Counted from the stretch's first letter, positions 32,957 through 45,907 are shown. The stretch: 64,000 nucleotides of DNA from Polyodon spathula (GCF_017654505.1 NC_054548.1:38527545-38591544); one strand, 5' to 3'. Notes: a model not told the origin generated them from the sequence alone. Numbers and translations are program-made.

Positions 32957-35900
32957 ATAGTTAATATTCTATATTAACTGTGTTAAACAGGTTTTTAAAA
33001 TAGTTACATAATATAAATACATTTCATTTTTGGCATATGAACATAATGTACTGTATATTTCCTCAATCAATAATTCACACAAATGTTAAAATTCAATAAA
33101 ACCATGACTAGCAAATCAACAAAAACAAATTAATAGGTCTGTAGAAAGTGAACTATATGGTAATAAAGCAGTAAACTTAAAATTAATGGGGTGATGCAAT
33201 AAGCAAGCAAAGAAACAAACAAATAAATACAAGTGATATGACTCCTCTCAGTCTTGGCCTATTAAACTTCAAAATATGCGGAGGTATACATTTCCTGTAT
33301 GACATTTTTGAAGTGCATCATCAAAATTGGCATTTAGGGATGCTGTTTTATTTTTTTGTTGTTCCTAGTGCCTAGCCTTATTATTTTCTGTTTTCCTCGC
33401 ATCTGTTTTCACTTGAAATATCTTTCACTACTGTTTCAGAATTATGTGACATCTTTGCTGAACTCCCATTACAATGAAACTTCCATCCCGGGTTAGCATT
33501 ATCATTATTTTGTGATCAGCAACAGAAAGGTGCACGGATCAATTTTCACGCGAGTGACACAGTGACATTTTAGTCCCCCCAAGGCAGCTGTTCAGGCAGC
33601 TTTCAGCAGACATCCCCAGCAAGCAATGAGAAGAACAATTTGCGAACCCCTTGTTTCAATGCAGATCACCCTATATACATTTGTTTTAAAAGATGCATCA
33701 TTATGTGTTTTAACTTATAGTAGAATGTACACAGTAGTGAAAACTGGAAAGCATGATAAGTTAATTAACAACAATGATGGCCAGCTTTTCCAGCACAAAA
33801 TTAGCTCAGCATATTAGAGTCTGCTCTACATCCTGTTCGTACAACATTCTCCCACCCAAGTAATTGTGTTGTGCAGTGCATAGTGGAACCTCTCATTAAC
33901 ATCCAGAAGCTCTCAGTATTTAATTGGTAGCTACCAGTGTAGTCCTGTTCATTGCACAGTGGAATCCTGGGTCGTTATCTAGCAAGTTTAAATTGTTTAA
34001 GCTTCACCTACATTGAAGAACATCTGCTGTCTGTTATCCTTTTTTTACTCCAGAGCAGCCTGCCCAGAAACACTTAAATAGGGTTTATTTATGATGTATC
34101 ATGCTCACAAGACTGTAAAAATACAGTAACCCAACACCTGTCAAATCAGCATTCTCTGTACAGTAATTCTTGGGTACCGACCAAATCCCTATTGAATTAA
34201 TATTGTGATACCCTTTTGTGATACAATTTGGATCCTAACTTTAGGGAGCCAAGTTAGCCACAGTTGTAAACCCTTACATCTTTATGTTGCTATCACATAA
34301 TTAAATGGCTAATTTGTTTGTTCTTATATTTGTCTACTTTTGTACATGTAAAACATTTTGGTCAGATAACAATTCTAATTATTTTCAATAATCAAACAAA
34401 TGTATGTTTTCAAAGCTTGCCATTTCCCATTGCACCTCTGAATTTTGGTAAAGAAATAGTTATTAGTACAATTGAGCTTAAATGATTGTTAAATATTGTT
34501 AAGGGTAACAAACACAGGTTAATACTTTTACTATGGTCGTGGTGGACCATTTTCTATATTGCATTAGACTTCAATAAAGAAATAATCAATTATTTACAAG
34601 GTAACAAGATGCAATCATCAGCTGGGTGTATACAAATCAGCTATTCAGCACCTATACATTTAATGAAGGAAGATGTGCCAGACTTAAGCTGAAATCTTTA
34701 CTTATCAGGAAGGCTTCTTTTGAGTTATGCTGGACCCAATGCAGAATCATTTTCTTTATCCATCAGCAGGCCTTTAGGGGAAATGGTGACCACCACAAGT
34801 GAATGTTTATGGAAGATTTCCAATTGTTTGTGACTCGAGTAGTGTTCCTCTGGGGGGTGACATACTGAAGTATTAACTCCTCATGTGATACATTACCAGT
34901 GATTTATAATTATGAACCAAAACAAAACTATTACCAGACTACATAACTGCAAGCAATGGTAACACACAAGATTACTGAAGTAGTACAAAGTGTGACTCCA
35001 TTGGAAAATAATACCACTGTGGTACCATTCCAACAATGACAGCCCCTTAGAAAAGAACCAATGCATTGACAATTTGTTCCAGGTGGAACCTTCTTTGCCC
35101 AATGTACCTATTGTGGAAAGTAGTACACATCCCAATCCACGGCACCATTGTCCAGGACTAAGGGTTCCAGCAGTCATAGACATTGCTTGCTTTTTTTTAT
35201 CCCATTTTGTAAACAGGAATATAGTGGACTTCTTCTAATGGCTATTGACAGTCCTCTTAATAACTAGGTAGGTTTAGAAAGAAGTGAACAAAATACTGGA
35301 AAAAAGACTGGGATACCATCTGGCTTTCACAACGATTACATTTAATTAGAACATTCTGTACTGAATTTCTAGAAATACTTTTTGGGTGGGATGTAGTAAG
35401 CGCTCACAACCAAGAATAACTCATTCTTTATTGTCATTTCACTGAAATACATTTTAGCTTTATTATTAACAACTAATAGTATCCACAACCTATATAATTG
35501 CTGTATAACAACACAACCATTTTCAGGGAAGTTTTATTAAATAAAATGGCAGTACATCTCACAAAACTATCAGTCACGCCTGATGAAAATGCCATATTTT
35601 TGAATTTGGCAAAATACTCCTAGTTATATTTCTAAATTGGCATGCTAGCTCTTTTCTATATTATACTGTAGTGTGGTAAACACAGCATTTTTTTCTGTAT
35701 ATATCAGTAGCTGGTGCATTCATTTTTAAAGAGGCACAGTGGAATTTATAAAGTAAACCTGACTAATGGGATGAAAGAGCTTTCTGAATTCATGAGACTT
35801 GCTTCTCAGCTACAGATTTAATAACTATTACACTTAGAATGGCTGCACTGTTGTGCTGCCTTCAGCAGAAATTTGACACACAACCAACAATATTGTTAAA

Positions 35901-36608
35901 TTAATGAGATTTATTTAGCAGATGATAAATTACATTTAATATTTATCTCATAAATAATTCTTATTACCGGCACAGGGCTAGCATGTGGTTCTAATATTGT
36001 GCAAGTCAATAATCTTTTATCAAGGGATAATAACTATCATATTGGAACTAGGAACAGCTTTTAATTCCCTTGCATTAGCAGACTGTAGCCCTTATATTAA
36101 ACCGGTGTGATTTGAATCAGTGTAAAATGGCCAGTGGACAGTTGAGCACACATTAGGATCCTACATGCATTGCTTATACTCATTAACTCTGCTGTTTCAT
36201 GCCAAAATGCCATTCGTTTTCCATTATAAGACCAGGCACACAAAGACAGTCTGTGTTTGAGCTGCAAATTGTGAATAACAATCATAGTATTTATCTAAAG
36301 ATTAGTGGCTATATTGGTCTTTAGAAGTCAATCAGCCAAAATTGAGACATAAAGATGGTCAGCATATCACAAATTAGACTTAGATCTAATACATTTACAG
36401 AAAGTCAGGCTGCAGCCAGGGACCATTCAATGAGGTCATTTGCCCAAGCAGAGAATCTTTTTTGTGCAGTTTACGTACCTAATTAATAACCACTTTTTTT
36501 CTGAAATTAAATCCATACAATTATCCAGATTTCTTTCCAGTTCCAAGGTTCAGGTAGTATTTATTTTTATAAAAAATTAATTTGTCCTTAAATCAAAATT
36601 TTTTTATA
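32957..36608. other. Unrecognised AT-rich sequence, repeat-poor
   Basis: 3.6 kb with no recognised transposon, RNA or coding motif. The part around 35800-36300 is complex and repeat-poor and would be a reasonable place to look for conserved non-coding elements. The antisense 96-codon frame at 34893-35183 has no recognised domain. Confidence 0.4.
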
Positions 36609-36641
36609 GATATATATATATATATATATATATACGATATA

Positions 36642-36681
<40 letters not shown>
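36609..36681. repeat. (TA)n microsatellite with interruptions
   Basis: TA repeats broken by a CG near 36635 and a phase shift near 36649. A poly-A run follows at 36781-36800. Confidence 0.95.
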
Positions 36682-36682
<1 letters not shown>

Positions 36683-37393
36683 CCTCAGTGACCAAGGTTT
36701 CAAATAAGTGTTCCACAGGTCCACTACAATTAATGCATGTGGATTTAATAACATTGATTGTGAGCACAAATGCAGACCACAAAAAAAAAAAAAAAAAAAA
36801 GTAAAAAAGCAAGCAGTGTGTCCCCAAAGCAAATAGTCATGATATCCCATAACCTGAGACACTACCATTACACAGTATCTCCAAGCAAACCTATCACAGT
36901 GAATGCCTTTTGAGTGTGGGAAATATTTTACCTAATAATAAAAGAAAGACAGACACATTATAATGTAAGCTTACTTGTTGTTCTGTTATATTTATCTCAA
37001 TAACATGATGGACATCATATGCAAACTGCTCATTACATTTTTTTGAACCCCTGTCGCTGACCTCATGAACTTTTACCTGTACTGTACTACAGCAGATAAA
37101 TCAAGTATAACCCTGGGTACTTTTAGGATTTTCTCCAGCTTTACATCTCTTTTAATTTCTCTATAGCTTCTCATCTCTCTATGTATACCTCTGATAACCA
37201 CGCTCAGTCACAATCTACACTTTTCAAAAGGCTGTAAACCCAACATGTAAACTGCTCAGCTATTTTCAACCAATTTACATGCTTACAAAAGGAGTTATTT
37301 TCAGAAGTTGTGCATGGCCAGAGGCCATGACCCTATCTACTGTCCCATAGCACTTATTTAAGTTTCTGCAAGATATGCTAGAGGTGGGCAGGT
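36682..37393. other. Unrecognised sequence
   Basis: No gene or element recognised between the TA tract and the poly-C tract, apart from a poly-A run at 36781-36800. Confidence 0.4.
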
Positions 37394-37432
37394 CCCCCCC
37401 CCCCCCCTCCCCCCCCCCCCCCCCCCCCCCCC
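37394..37432. repeat. Poly-C tract
   Basis: A run of 39 bases, all C except one T near 37408; the G at 37433 ends it. On the minus strand it is a long G run able to form quadruplex-type structures. Confidence 0.95.
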
Positions 37433-37474
37433 GCCCTGAAAGTGTACTTGGCAGCCATATCTGCATGCCATGTC

Positions 37475-38435
37475 CCTATAGACTCAATTTCCCCAAAAGT
37501 TCATATTCTGGCCATCCAGTTTCTAAAGGTGCTCTGCGACTGCGTACCCGTAGAATGGATGCCCTCCCTGAGTGAAGTCTAGACGTGGAACTGGAGAATC
37601 TCACTAAGGCCCTGTTTGAGCCTATACATTCTATAGAGCTGAAATATTTCTCTATGAAGACAGGTTTTTTATTGGCCATCACCTCCAATAAGGGGGTCAG
37701 TGATCTGCAGGCTCTGTCTGTGCACAGCTCCTGTATGCACATCTGGGATAATGGAAACAGGCTATCGTTATGCACAAACCCTGCGTTCCTACCCAAGGTG
37801 ATCACGGCTTTCCACTTGAATCAATGGAATTAGAGGCTTTCCATCCCCCTCCCTTTGATTATAAGGAGGATAGAACACTGAATTCTCTCTGCCCAGTGAG
37901 GGCATTGAGAGAGTATATGGATAGGATGAAAGTGATGCGTCAGTCTGACCAGCTCTTCGTTTGCTATGGTGAAGGGACCTTAGGGTAAGCCCTCTCGAAA
38001 CAGCGACTGGCCCAATAGATTGCGGGCACAGTATCGACTGCTTATACTGAGGCCGGCCTACCCCCACCAGGGAGGGTGGCTGCGCATTCTACTAGAGGGA
38101 TGACACATCATGGGCGCTCTTTCGAGACGCATCATTGACTGACAATTGAACTGCGGCTAGCTGGGCTACTCCGCATACATTTACCAAGTTCTACCGGATC
38201 AATGTGGTAGATCCCTTTATACCTTCATAGACACAAAGGTCAGTGAGGTTGAATGTGTGCGCCACCAACACTAGTTGGCAGTAGTGAGGCGTCCCTCGTA
38301 TGATGTCCGCTCACGCTACTTCGCGACGACTCCGGTATACCTTCCCAAAAGAACTGGTTGGCGGTCATCTTCGAAATGAAAGGGAACGTTTGGTTACTTA
38401 CCATAACCCTGGTTCCAAAATGGAAAAAAATTGAC
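37475..38435 (+). pseudogene. DIRS-type tyrosine recombinase relic
   Basis: DIRS retrotransposons integrate with a tyrosine recombinase rather than a DDE integrase. The reading here goes through ALRLRTRRMDALPE, KALFEPIHSIELKYFSMKTG, SDLQALSVHSS, LNSLCPVRALREYMDR, SDQLFVCYGEGTLG, LSKQRLAQ and AAHSTRG (38080-38097). That is the standard order up to the catalytic His-x-x-Arg. The position of the first catalytic Arg (usually 'RV.DL') reads GV-SDL, so it seems lost. The C-terminal Tyr region is degenerate. The end, with AAGGGAACGTTTGGTTACTT (38380-38399), resembles the terminal repeat of fish DIRS elements. Several stops and shifts are present. Confidence 0.8.
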
Positions 38436-38608
38436 CTTTCGAAATCTAACATGAATTAGTATGGTTTCTAGACTTTTGCAATAGAACTGTGTAGTTTTTT
38501 TGATTACATAATGTTAAATACAATAACTATGATTTTTTTTTTTTTTTTTTTAAATGATGTCTCAATCCTAAAATTCTAGGTGATGCCAGACGTTGGCCAT
38601 AGCTGTGT
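38436..38608. mobile_element. Fragment of the CAGCTATGGCC Tc1-style family
   Basis: The right side reads AGGTGATGCCAGACGTTGG then CCATAGCTGTG, matching the right terminal repeat of the element at 13622-14469 and of 48952-49357. The left terminus is not clear. A poly-T run at 38533-38550 lies inside. Confidence 0.55.
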
Positions 38609-39632
38609 CCAAGGCTATTTCACCTCAGCAACATATTTGGGGAATAGAAACAGGTGTTGAAGGAGATAATTTCACTCTCCAGGTGGAAGTCCAAGTATCT
38701 CAAACTATCTAGAAGTTTGTTTTCAAATACATTTTTCCTATCTTCTTTAAAGACTGCACATGCAGGACCTACATTGTGAACAGAAGACAACAGTGGGTGA
38801 GATTTAAGGAATTATTTAATGAGTAATAAACCCTTTAAGCGATATGCGTGCTGTACCCAGCACCTCTGTTCCAATGCTATAGGCTTGCCACTTGTATATC
38901 AGAAACCACATTCACAATTATGTATTCCAAAGATTTGGAACAGTTCCCTTTTTACCACATTATTACTTAAACAAGCACGTACAATGCATAAATTACAATA
39001 TGTTTTACAGCAATATTCCAAATGTAAAATAACAATATCTATGAAATGTTTTGTTAAACATGTATTCAAGTCATTCTCTGAGTATATAAATAAAATTATT
39101 ATATTATAAAAGAACAAGGTGTTCTATGTATTAATTTAATTTTCATGCAAGGGTGAAAAAGTAAGAAATACTGATAATGATTGAATGAGACTACAATTTT
39201 GATGTAGCATAAACCATTACTGCATATTTAATTTTTTTCTGCATATGGAGGATTGGTAATAAATGCACAAACAATGTACCTTACATTCACAGCCAATCAC
39301 ATTTCCATATTTATAGGTCATAATAATCCATTTGAAGCACCCTTGTCCAATATTATTGGATCTCATTTGATTTAGTTTTTGAAGATGTTAAGGTGTCTTG
39401 TCTCAAAGCGTAATGTGCATTCTCAAAAGTCAATACTTTTCATCAATATTATTATTAGGAGTATTTTTTTATTTTTTTTGTAAAATGCTAATGATATGGA
39501 TGACATTAAGATAGATTGATATCAGCACATTCTCAGTCCCAAATACATTAAGAAACAATTGCTCATTTACCACATCAGGACCAGTACAATATGTTCAAAT
39601 ATTAATACCTAAGAAAATGCTACTGATCTGAT
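38609..39632. other. Unrecognised AT-rich sequence
   Basis: No recognised element. The frame at 38819-39109 has no known motif. Confidence 0.4.
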
Positions 39633-39750
39633 TTCAAGAAGCTGCTTGATGAGATTTTGGGATCAATAAGTTACTAACAACCAAACGAGCAAGATGGGCC
39701 GAATGCCCTCCTCTCGTCTGTAAACTTTCTTATGTTCTTCTTATGTTTTA
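39633..39750 (+). mobile_element. CR1-type LINE 3' tail
   Basis: AAGAAGCTGCTTGATGAGAT followed by GCAAGATGGGCCGAATGCCC and CTCTCGTCTGTAAACTTTC, ending in repeated TTCTTATG-type units. This is the familiar 3' end of vertebrate CR1-like LINEs, with an octamer-type tail rather than poly-A. It is strongly 5'-truncated. Confidence 0.75.
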
Positions 39751-39843
39751 GACCAAAATGAAACCAAACCAAAAATTAAGTAGAGCTTTAACCCCCAAAA
39801 GGCTTTTTTTGGTGCTCAGATATGTTTAAAGTTGCAATGTCCT

Positions 39844-40480
39844 TGTGACAGAGATTGTGAGACACAACGATTCTTGGTGATAAATCTCCCTCCCAACCTA
39901 TGAAGACGCTGTGCCCTGGACTGGATGGCCAGACAATTAATTCCCAGGATTAGGCAGAAGTCAGCCATCTAGAAAGAGGGCGGAGCTACGCTACGGCCGC
40001 GGATGGAAGGAGTGGCTGCAGTCGTTAATCAAGGGGGTGTGATTGACGGTATATAAAGGGACATAGCGAGATGATCTTTTTCTTTCTTATGGTTAACGCT
40101 GAACCAGAAGGAGAACCGTATTGTCTAATGTGAGTGTTTTGTTTGTTTTGTTGTGTCTAATTGTACTTGTTTGTTGTTATTAGATGGCTAACATGATCCG
40201 AAGCTGTCGCTACAGACCAGCACAAAACCCAAACAACACTGCACTTGTTTCACGATAAATTTTATTTGCACCACGAGCACTACAGCACTCACTTTGGACT
40301 GGTGTTTGTATCTTGTGTGTGTAGTACACAGCCTTGTGTATTACCATTCATTATTATTTACAGTTGTCAAGTGACTTTTAGATTATAAATAAACACCACT
40401 GCACCTGGATTATCGTTGTGTGTCTGTTACTTATCATCACATCACTCCTGCATCTGCACACTGCAAACTATTTTGCCATA
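39844..40480 (+). mobile_element. Complete solo LTR, TGTGACAGAG family, copy 2
   Basis: It starts TGTGACAGAG, ends TTTTGCCATA, and is flanked by GTCCT on both sides (39839-39843 and 40481-40485), so 637 bp with a 5-bp target duplication. A TATA box TATATAAAGG lies at about 40051-40060 and a polyadenylation signal AATAAA at about 40386-40391. These mark U3, a ~300-bp R region and U5. A donor-like GTGAGT at 40130 and acceptor-like TTATTAG at 40177-40183, directly before ATGGCTAAC, are conserved with the other copies. It retains no internal gene, so it is the recombined remnant of an LTR retroelement of unknown superfamily. Confidence 0.88.
40051..40060 (+). promoter_or_regulatory. TATA box of the solo LTR
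   Basis: TATATAAAGG in the LTR, about 330 bases upstream of the AATAAA signal. The equivalent positions in copies 1 and 3 are degraded. Confidence 0.5.
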
Positions 40481-40708
40481 GTCCTACAATAATTTTCTAT
40501 TTTCTATTAAACTAAAATATGACTTTCCTTCTTTTTTTGGTATATGTTCACTACAGTCTTCAATAGTTTAACCTTTCTATGCGCTCTATTTAATTTTCCT
40601 ATTTTACCATCCTTGTTTGCACTGATGTTTTACCCACAGTGATCTTATATGTAAGGTATAAACAATGATAGATCATGCGGTTCTCAGGAAATATACGCTG
40701 CCTGGATA

Positions 40709-41554
40709 CAATAGAAACTCAGAGTTACGAACACCAGATTTATGAATTGACTGGTCAACCGAACACCCCACTTTGAGCTGGAAATATGCAATTCCTGCAT
40801 GCACTGCAACCAGAAACCAGTTTAAAAGATGCAAAAGATGAAAGAACTGGTAAATGCAACCATGTTACACTTTCAATTGAAAGAAAACATTGAAAATATT
40901 TTTAAAAATTTGACAGCGATATCACCCTCAGCAATGAGAATACTGTATCAGGAAATTGTGAGCAATATTTAAAAAAAAAAGGCCAAGAAAAAAGTCATCC
41001 ATTTGTAATGAAGACTCAAATCAGCAGATCAGTAAAAACAGATGCATCGTGCGCAAAGCTGATGCTGATGATTTTCATAAAATAAATGTATCCAGATAGA
41101 AGTGAGGCAGATTTTAAAGCAAGTACAGTCAATTTTACCAGGAATATTTCAGTTTTGAACACAAAGTTTTTTTTTTTTTTTCAAGGCAAATAACTCTGAA
41201 TGACTGAGGAAGCTGCACAAATGCATTTCGTTTAAAACAAAACAAAAACAAGCACTATGTTAACCCAGTTTTTCCTGGACGATTAAATCTGTGTTTTTGC
41301 TACAGTTACAATTTGAATAGTAAGTTCAATTTGGCCGTTTTCTATTTACTGTACCGTTTTAAAAACTTCATAACCATAACAATATGAGTATTGCATTACT
41401 GTGCTGTATCCTTGTGTTATTCACCAAAGTAAGGATGTAGATAGCAGGTATACACATTTAATAAAACTATTAAAAAATGATTTTCAGAGTTATTGACATT
41501 TCAAACTTACGAACAACCTCCATTCCCAAGGTTCACAACTTCAAGGCTCTGCTG
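40709..41554 (+). mobile_element. Tigger/pogo-like element with transposase N-terminal relic
   Basis: The left end CAATAGAAACTCAGAGTTAC and right end GGCTCTGCTG are imperfect inverted repeats of the Tigger style (CAGTAGAACCTC...). The subterminal texts TACGAACACC and CTTACGAACAACC fit too. TA flanks both sides (40707-40708, 41555-41556). Inside, VTLSIERK, KFDSDITLSNENTVSGNC and EQYLKK (about 40866-40980) look like the N-terminal CENP-B-type helix-turn-helix of Tigger transposases, with stops. The catalytic DDE region is missing. Confidence 0.65.
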
Positions 41555-42395
41555 TAATATCATGCATTACCTAATGTCATTACAAAAGCACATGCACACG
41601 TTAAAATGTCCAGTCCAGCACATTAAGACTGCTTGATCAAAAATAGCGTTGCTAGGATTTTGGAATTATAGAACAAGTCCTTAGGTATAATAACTTTACC
41701 AAATGCTTTATATACTGTATTTGTTAAATATATTTTTGTGGGCTGCAAATTTGTACTATGGGGCCTTTAAACCCTTCAATCCTACTCTAATAATGTCATT
41801 GCCATTGTAAATGGTAGATATCATTTAACTTTTTATCTGTGTGATATCAATTGAGTATAAAAGTCATTATCTTTATGAAACCACATGACTGGGGGGTATA
41901 TTACATTAGAGGACCTGTTAATGTTGATAGAAAAGGAGTAGGTTACAGCATGGAGAGCAGATTCAATTTATGTGGTAACATTATTGCTGTCTTGTGCAAT
42001 ACCAAGTCCCAGCTGTATACAAACTAATGAAAAAGCCTTTGACAAATGGCGTGACATAGATTTGCTGTAAAAATCCAACAGCTTTAGCAGTTAATGTGTT
42101 GTTGGTTTTGCTTGTAGATGCTTGGAAAAAAAGATACTTGAAAAGGTTCACTTCCAATAAAATGCACAGATGCAAAATAAGCACAGTGTGTTTGTTCTTT
42201 GGAATAATATGGAAATTAAATGACAATGGCATTGAATTGGTATGTGAATTCCCATAAATGATTTTAATGAGAAATGAGAATTTCCTGCTAATAAAATAAT
42301 AAGATATTAAGGTAAGATATTAATAATCCACAGATAAAATATTTTCAGATAAAATATTTAGTCTATACAGTTTTTATAGCTATCTTGGAATCATT
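41555..42395. other. Unrecognised AT-rich sequence
   Basis: No gene or element recognised. Confidence 0.4.
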
Positions 42396-42488
42396 ATATA
42401 TATATTATATATATATAATATATATATATATGATATATATATCTATATATATATATATTATATATTATATAATATATATAATATATTA
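42396..42488. repeat. Degenerate (TA)n tract
   Basis: TA-rich repeats with many phase breaks and several small self-complementary stretches. Confidence 0.9.
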
Positions 42489-43000
42489 TTAACTCACATA
42501 GCAAAAAAAAAACTACAGCACTTACCCCAGCTTCATACAAGAATATACAAGATTATATGAAACATAGAAGAAAGTTACCTGAGGAGTCAGTGATGTCATA
42601 TGGAAACATAAGATTGTCAGAAGAAAATGTTAAGTTCTCCAGCAAGTAGGAGTCAGGTGGCAAGATGGAAAGATCGGAGAAAAAATTCATTTGCAAAAGC
42701 ATTTGGAGCAGGTAACGCAACATAGTTCCTACACAAATTTCCTTGATGCCACAATCTGACCATTTAAGTAGCTTGAGCCGGCATCAGCACTTCCATTGCT
42801 GACTCTGTGCTGAAAACATGGTAGTGCGGTTTACTGCTAAACTGTCCATCATGGAATTTGGATCACCTGTGCATTGTAAATCATCCACCTGTTTCCACAG
42901 TTTTAGAATACTGACTAATAAACCATTGAAGGTTTTCACTAGGGTTGGATGTGTCTACTGGCATGCGCGCATACTGTTGCATGGTTTCTCATTTGTATAC

Positions 43001-43039
<39 letters not shown>

Positions 43040-44339
43040 TGCATATTTGCTAGAATGTGAGGTCAAAAGCACAAGCTGTGAAGAATTCTTTGCTCCGAAC
43101 CCCTGTTGGTTCTTCCTTTACATCCCTCAGCTACCACCGGAAACCCAGGGGAGATATGCTACTGTATACCAGGTGCCTCGGTCACATAAATATTTAATTG
43201 CAGGATTAAGTCCTATGAAGCATCGGCTATGATTGTCACCAAACTGGAGAACAGTGGAAAATGCAATCAAGAGCTGAAAAGGCATACATACTGCATACTT
43301 TCTTGTTGGCATGCAAAGGGATTGATATTACATTAGGTTCTACCTGGTTTATCATATATATAACTTGTTTTACACTGCTTTTAGATGGCTGGCAGCTTTT
43401 GCTTTATGTTGATCACAACAGTAAGGCAGAAGGAATCCTAATTGTGCTATCAGCTGGAAATTGTAGTACATCGTTTCCATATGTTATTGCTTTTGATACT
43501 GTAACATCTTTTATTGTTTAGGTTATATGACTATTTACATTTTAAGGATGAATCACTATCTTGAAGCTATGCAAAGTGCGCCTTGCCTGAAAAGTCTGAT
43601 TCCATTATATATTTTTAAAGAAAATGATTTACAAATTCAATAAGCTGAATTATAACGCTGATGGTGCCAGTAAGAATGAACTAATTCTCACCATGACCTT
43701 AAAGCTGTTGAAAGCTAATAGTTCAGCAGAGAACTCACTGTGTAAGCAATAACACAGAAGAGAGCACAACCCAGGATAATCAACGCCTCAGGTGCATTGT
43801 GAGGCACGAGCCTGTTTAAGTTAGTTCACAATGCATATGCTCCGTTAATTGTATAAAAAGTACCACCATCATACAGTAAAACACGAAAATACATTAATAA
43901 TATTACATCACATTCAATAAAGTTCTTCAAATGTATTCAATCAAATCCCTCTTAGGAACTGTAGTAATAGAACGTGGCTGCCTTGCTAAAATAACATCTG
44001 TTCATTTTTGAATAACACCTGCCTGAAGCTTTATTCCTTACTTACATTGTGAAAATACCAGAACTTACATTTAACAACATTTTCATGAATGTACCTCACA
44101 TGCATTTTCAATAGAGCTCATGGTCACTATAATATTGTGAATAACCGAACCAGACCTGAGGAATGTTTAAAGTAAAAATCAAAAATTATCCTTGACAATT
44201 TATTTTCAAGTCTGAATTAAAGAAACCAACATAAACACATATAATTGAGTGTGGAGAGTATTATACATTCAGTGATACATATTTATTTTAAATATTTGAC
44301 ATTAGGTTTTATGAGTAACCTTTGTTGCTGTAAAGATAA
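42489..44339. other. Unrecognised sequence with (GT)n
   Basis: (GT)n at 43002-43036. The frames at 42818-43521 are unrecognised. No transposon ends seen. Confidence 0.4.
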
Positions 44340-44548
44340 CACACTGTGGCAGGGTGAAAAAGCCCTAAAGGTAGAGGGAATGTAGGGTTGGCAGGGAGGG
44401 GGTTAAAATCCTCCCTGCCATAAATACATGTGGGAATGTGGCTGGAGCCTTAATTGAATGATTAACGGTTGATTAGGCTCCAGCCACATTGTATTTAAGG
44501 AGGATAAAATCCTTTGTTTGTGGACTGGTGTGAGGTGAGTGTAATTAA

Positions 44549-44674
44549 GCAATAAGGCATATGAGAGAGCATGGATTGTGCTGGATATTGTCACTTTGTT
44601 GTTAGTCATGAAATGACAACCAACCAAGAAATGACACTATCCAGCACAATCCATGCCCTCAAGTGCCTTATTGC
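44549..44674. repeat. Imperfect foldback at the LTR/insertion junction
   Basis: GCAATAAGGCA...GCATGGATTGTGCTGGATA (44549-44587) is repeated in inverted orientation at 44638-44674 with few changes, and the match continues more loosely towards the centre. The right arm lies inside the inserted sequence and the left arm in the LTR. Confidence 0.8.
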
Positions 44675-45632
44675 TTTTATAAAACAAATTTATAAACGTT
44701 TCATAAAATCTATATATTTTCTAAAGATTTATTAACATTTTGAGTATAACTTTCAACGACAGGAAATTGTCCCTATGAACTAAATATAATATTTAGGTAA
44801 AATATTTACTTTTTTTTTTTTTTTGTAAATGCAATTAATTTTGTTTTTAATAAAGACTTTAAATAACTATAAAAATATTGCTTAGCTGTGTTTCAGTTTA
44901 TTTGTCTGACTTGAAATAACTATAAAAAACCTTACTTAGTTGTATATGTGTGAGGTGCCTGCCTTCCTGCATATTCTAGGTTGCTAGGTAATTCACTCAA
45001 ATTGGCTCTAGCGTATACCAAACAGCGCAAGGGTTTAAGGTGCTTTGTTAGGATGAAAACTATTAATTATTAAATAATTCATTTAAAGTCAATTTGTATA
45101 TATTTTTTTCAGAAAGCCAGTCATTTAAGCATTTAACAGCCCAATGTGTTTATTTTGTGGTATACATTTAAATTGCACGTCAGTGTTACATTTTTGTACC
45201 TGTAAGAGAGTGAGTGTGAGGTAATAAAGGAGGAGGAACAGTAAAGAAAGGCAAGAGTCGAGTAATTAAGACATCACATGTAGTAATGTAAGTACTGTCG
45301 AAAAATGTAAAAATATCCACAGTTAAAAACCGTCGGCTGACACCAACTAAAAGGAGGAAAATAAAACGGAATATCTGACAACTGGATCTGAGCGAAGTTA
45401 CAGAAAATGATTGGTATGTACTACAAATAATAATAAAAAAAATAGTCTTGCTTAAAATAGCAAACTGATTCAAAGTGCAAATTAATATAAACTGGAAGAT
45501 ATGAAAAGACATCTTGATGTATTCCATGACAGTGTATTTTGACAGGTGTCTTCTTTGATTTTGGTGGCACAGTGATTACGTGTAATAGGTGCAGAGTTTT
45601 GCCTTTGTTCCTAAATAGTTTCTAATCGTGAC
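44592..45632. other. Insertion inside the LTR, unclassified
   Basis: It is bounded by the 17-base direct repeat of LTR sequence. The interior is AT-rich and includes two partly similar AAATAACTATAAAAA-type segments near 44860 and 44914. No transposase or SINE/LINE body is recognisable. The minus-strand 113-codon frame at 45186-45527 has no known domain. Confidence 0.5.
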
Positions 45633-45907
45633 ATTGTGCTGGATATTGTAACGGCTTGGAACACTGAAAGACCAGTTAGCATGCAGTATTCTAACACTCT
45701 GTTTTATAAATTGAGTTTGGAACTGTGTTCTGTGACAAATCTCTTTTTGTATTGTTCTGTTTAAACCTTTTTATTTTGGCCCTTGTGCCTGTTTGTTTGT
45801 TTCTGTTTTTGTTTAATTAAACATGCACAACAGAGCTTTAAAGTGCAGTGTCTTTTCACATTCCTGCTGATAACATCTGGGGCCTGACACTATCCTGTTA
45901 CACACAC

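Larger units (their letters stand above)
44345..45902 (+). mobile_element. Solo LTR, TGTGGCAGGG type, split by a 1-kb insertion
   Basis: It starts TGTGGCAGGGTGAAAAAGCC, ends TATCCTGTTACA, and is flanked by CACAC on both sides (44340-44344 and 45903-45907). The left part (to 44591) and right part (from 45633) both contain the 17 bases ATTGTGCTGGATATTGT. Joining them at this repeat gives an LTR of about 500 bp. A TTAATTAAACATG polyadenylation-type region lies near 45815. Two opposed AGGCTCCAGCCACA-type segments (44430-44490) form an inner hairpin. Confidence 0.75.

Noticed and set aside
34893..35183. Possible Cys-containing protein fragment around 34.7-35.2 kb on either strand
   Set aside because: I considered a decayed coding sequence because the plus strand shows some short open pieces, but no ordered motif series of a known family could be supported.
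37476..38067. Minus-strand frames opposite the DIRS relic
   Set aside because: Shadows of the plus-strand tyrosine recombinase sequence.
45186..45527. 113-codon minus-strand frame with hydrophobic runs
   Set aside because: It lies in the insert inside a solo LTR, in T/A-biased sequence that yields Phe/Ile-rich frames by composition; no domain seen.
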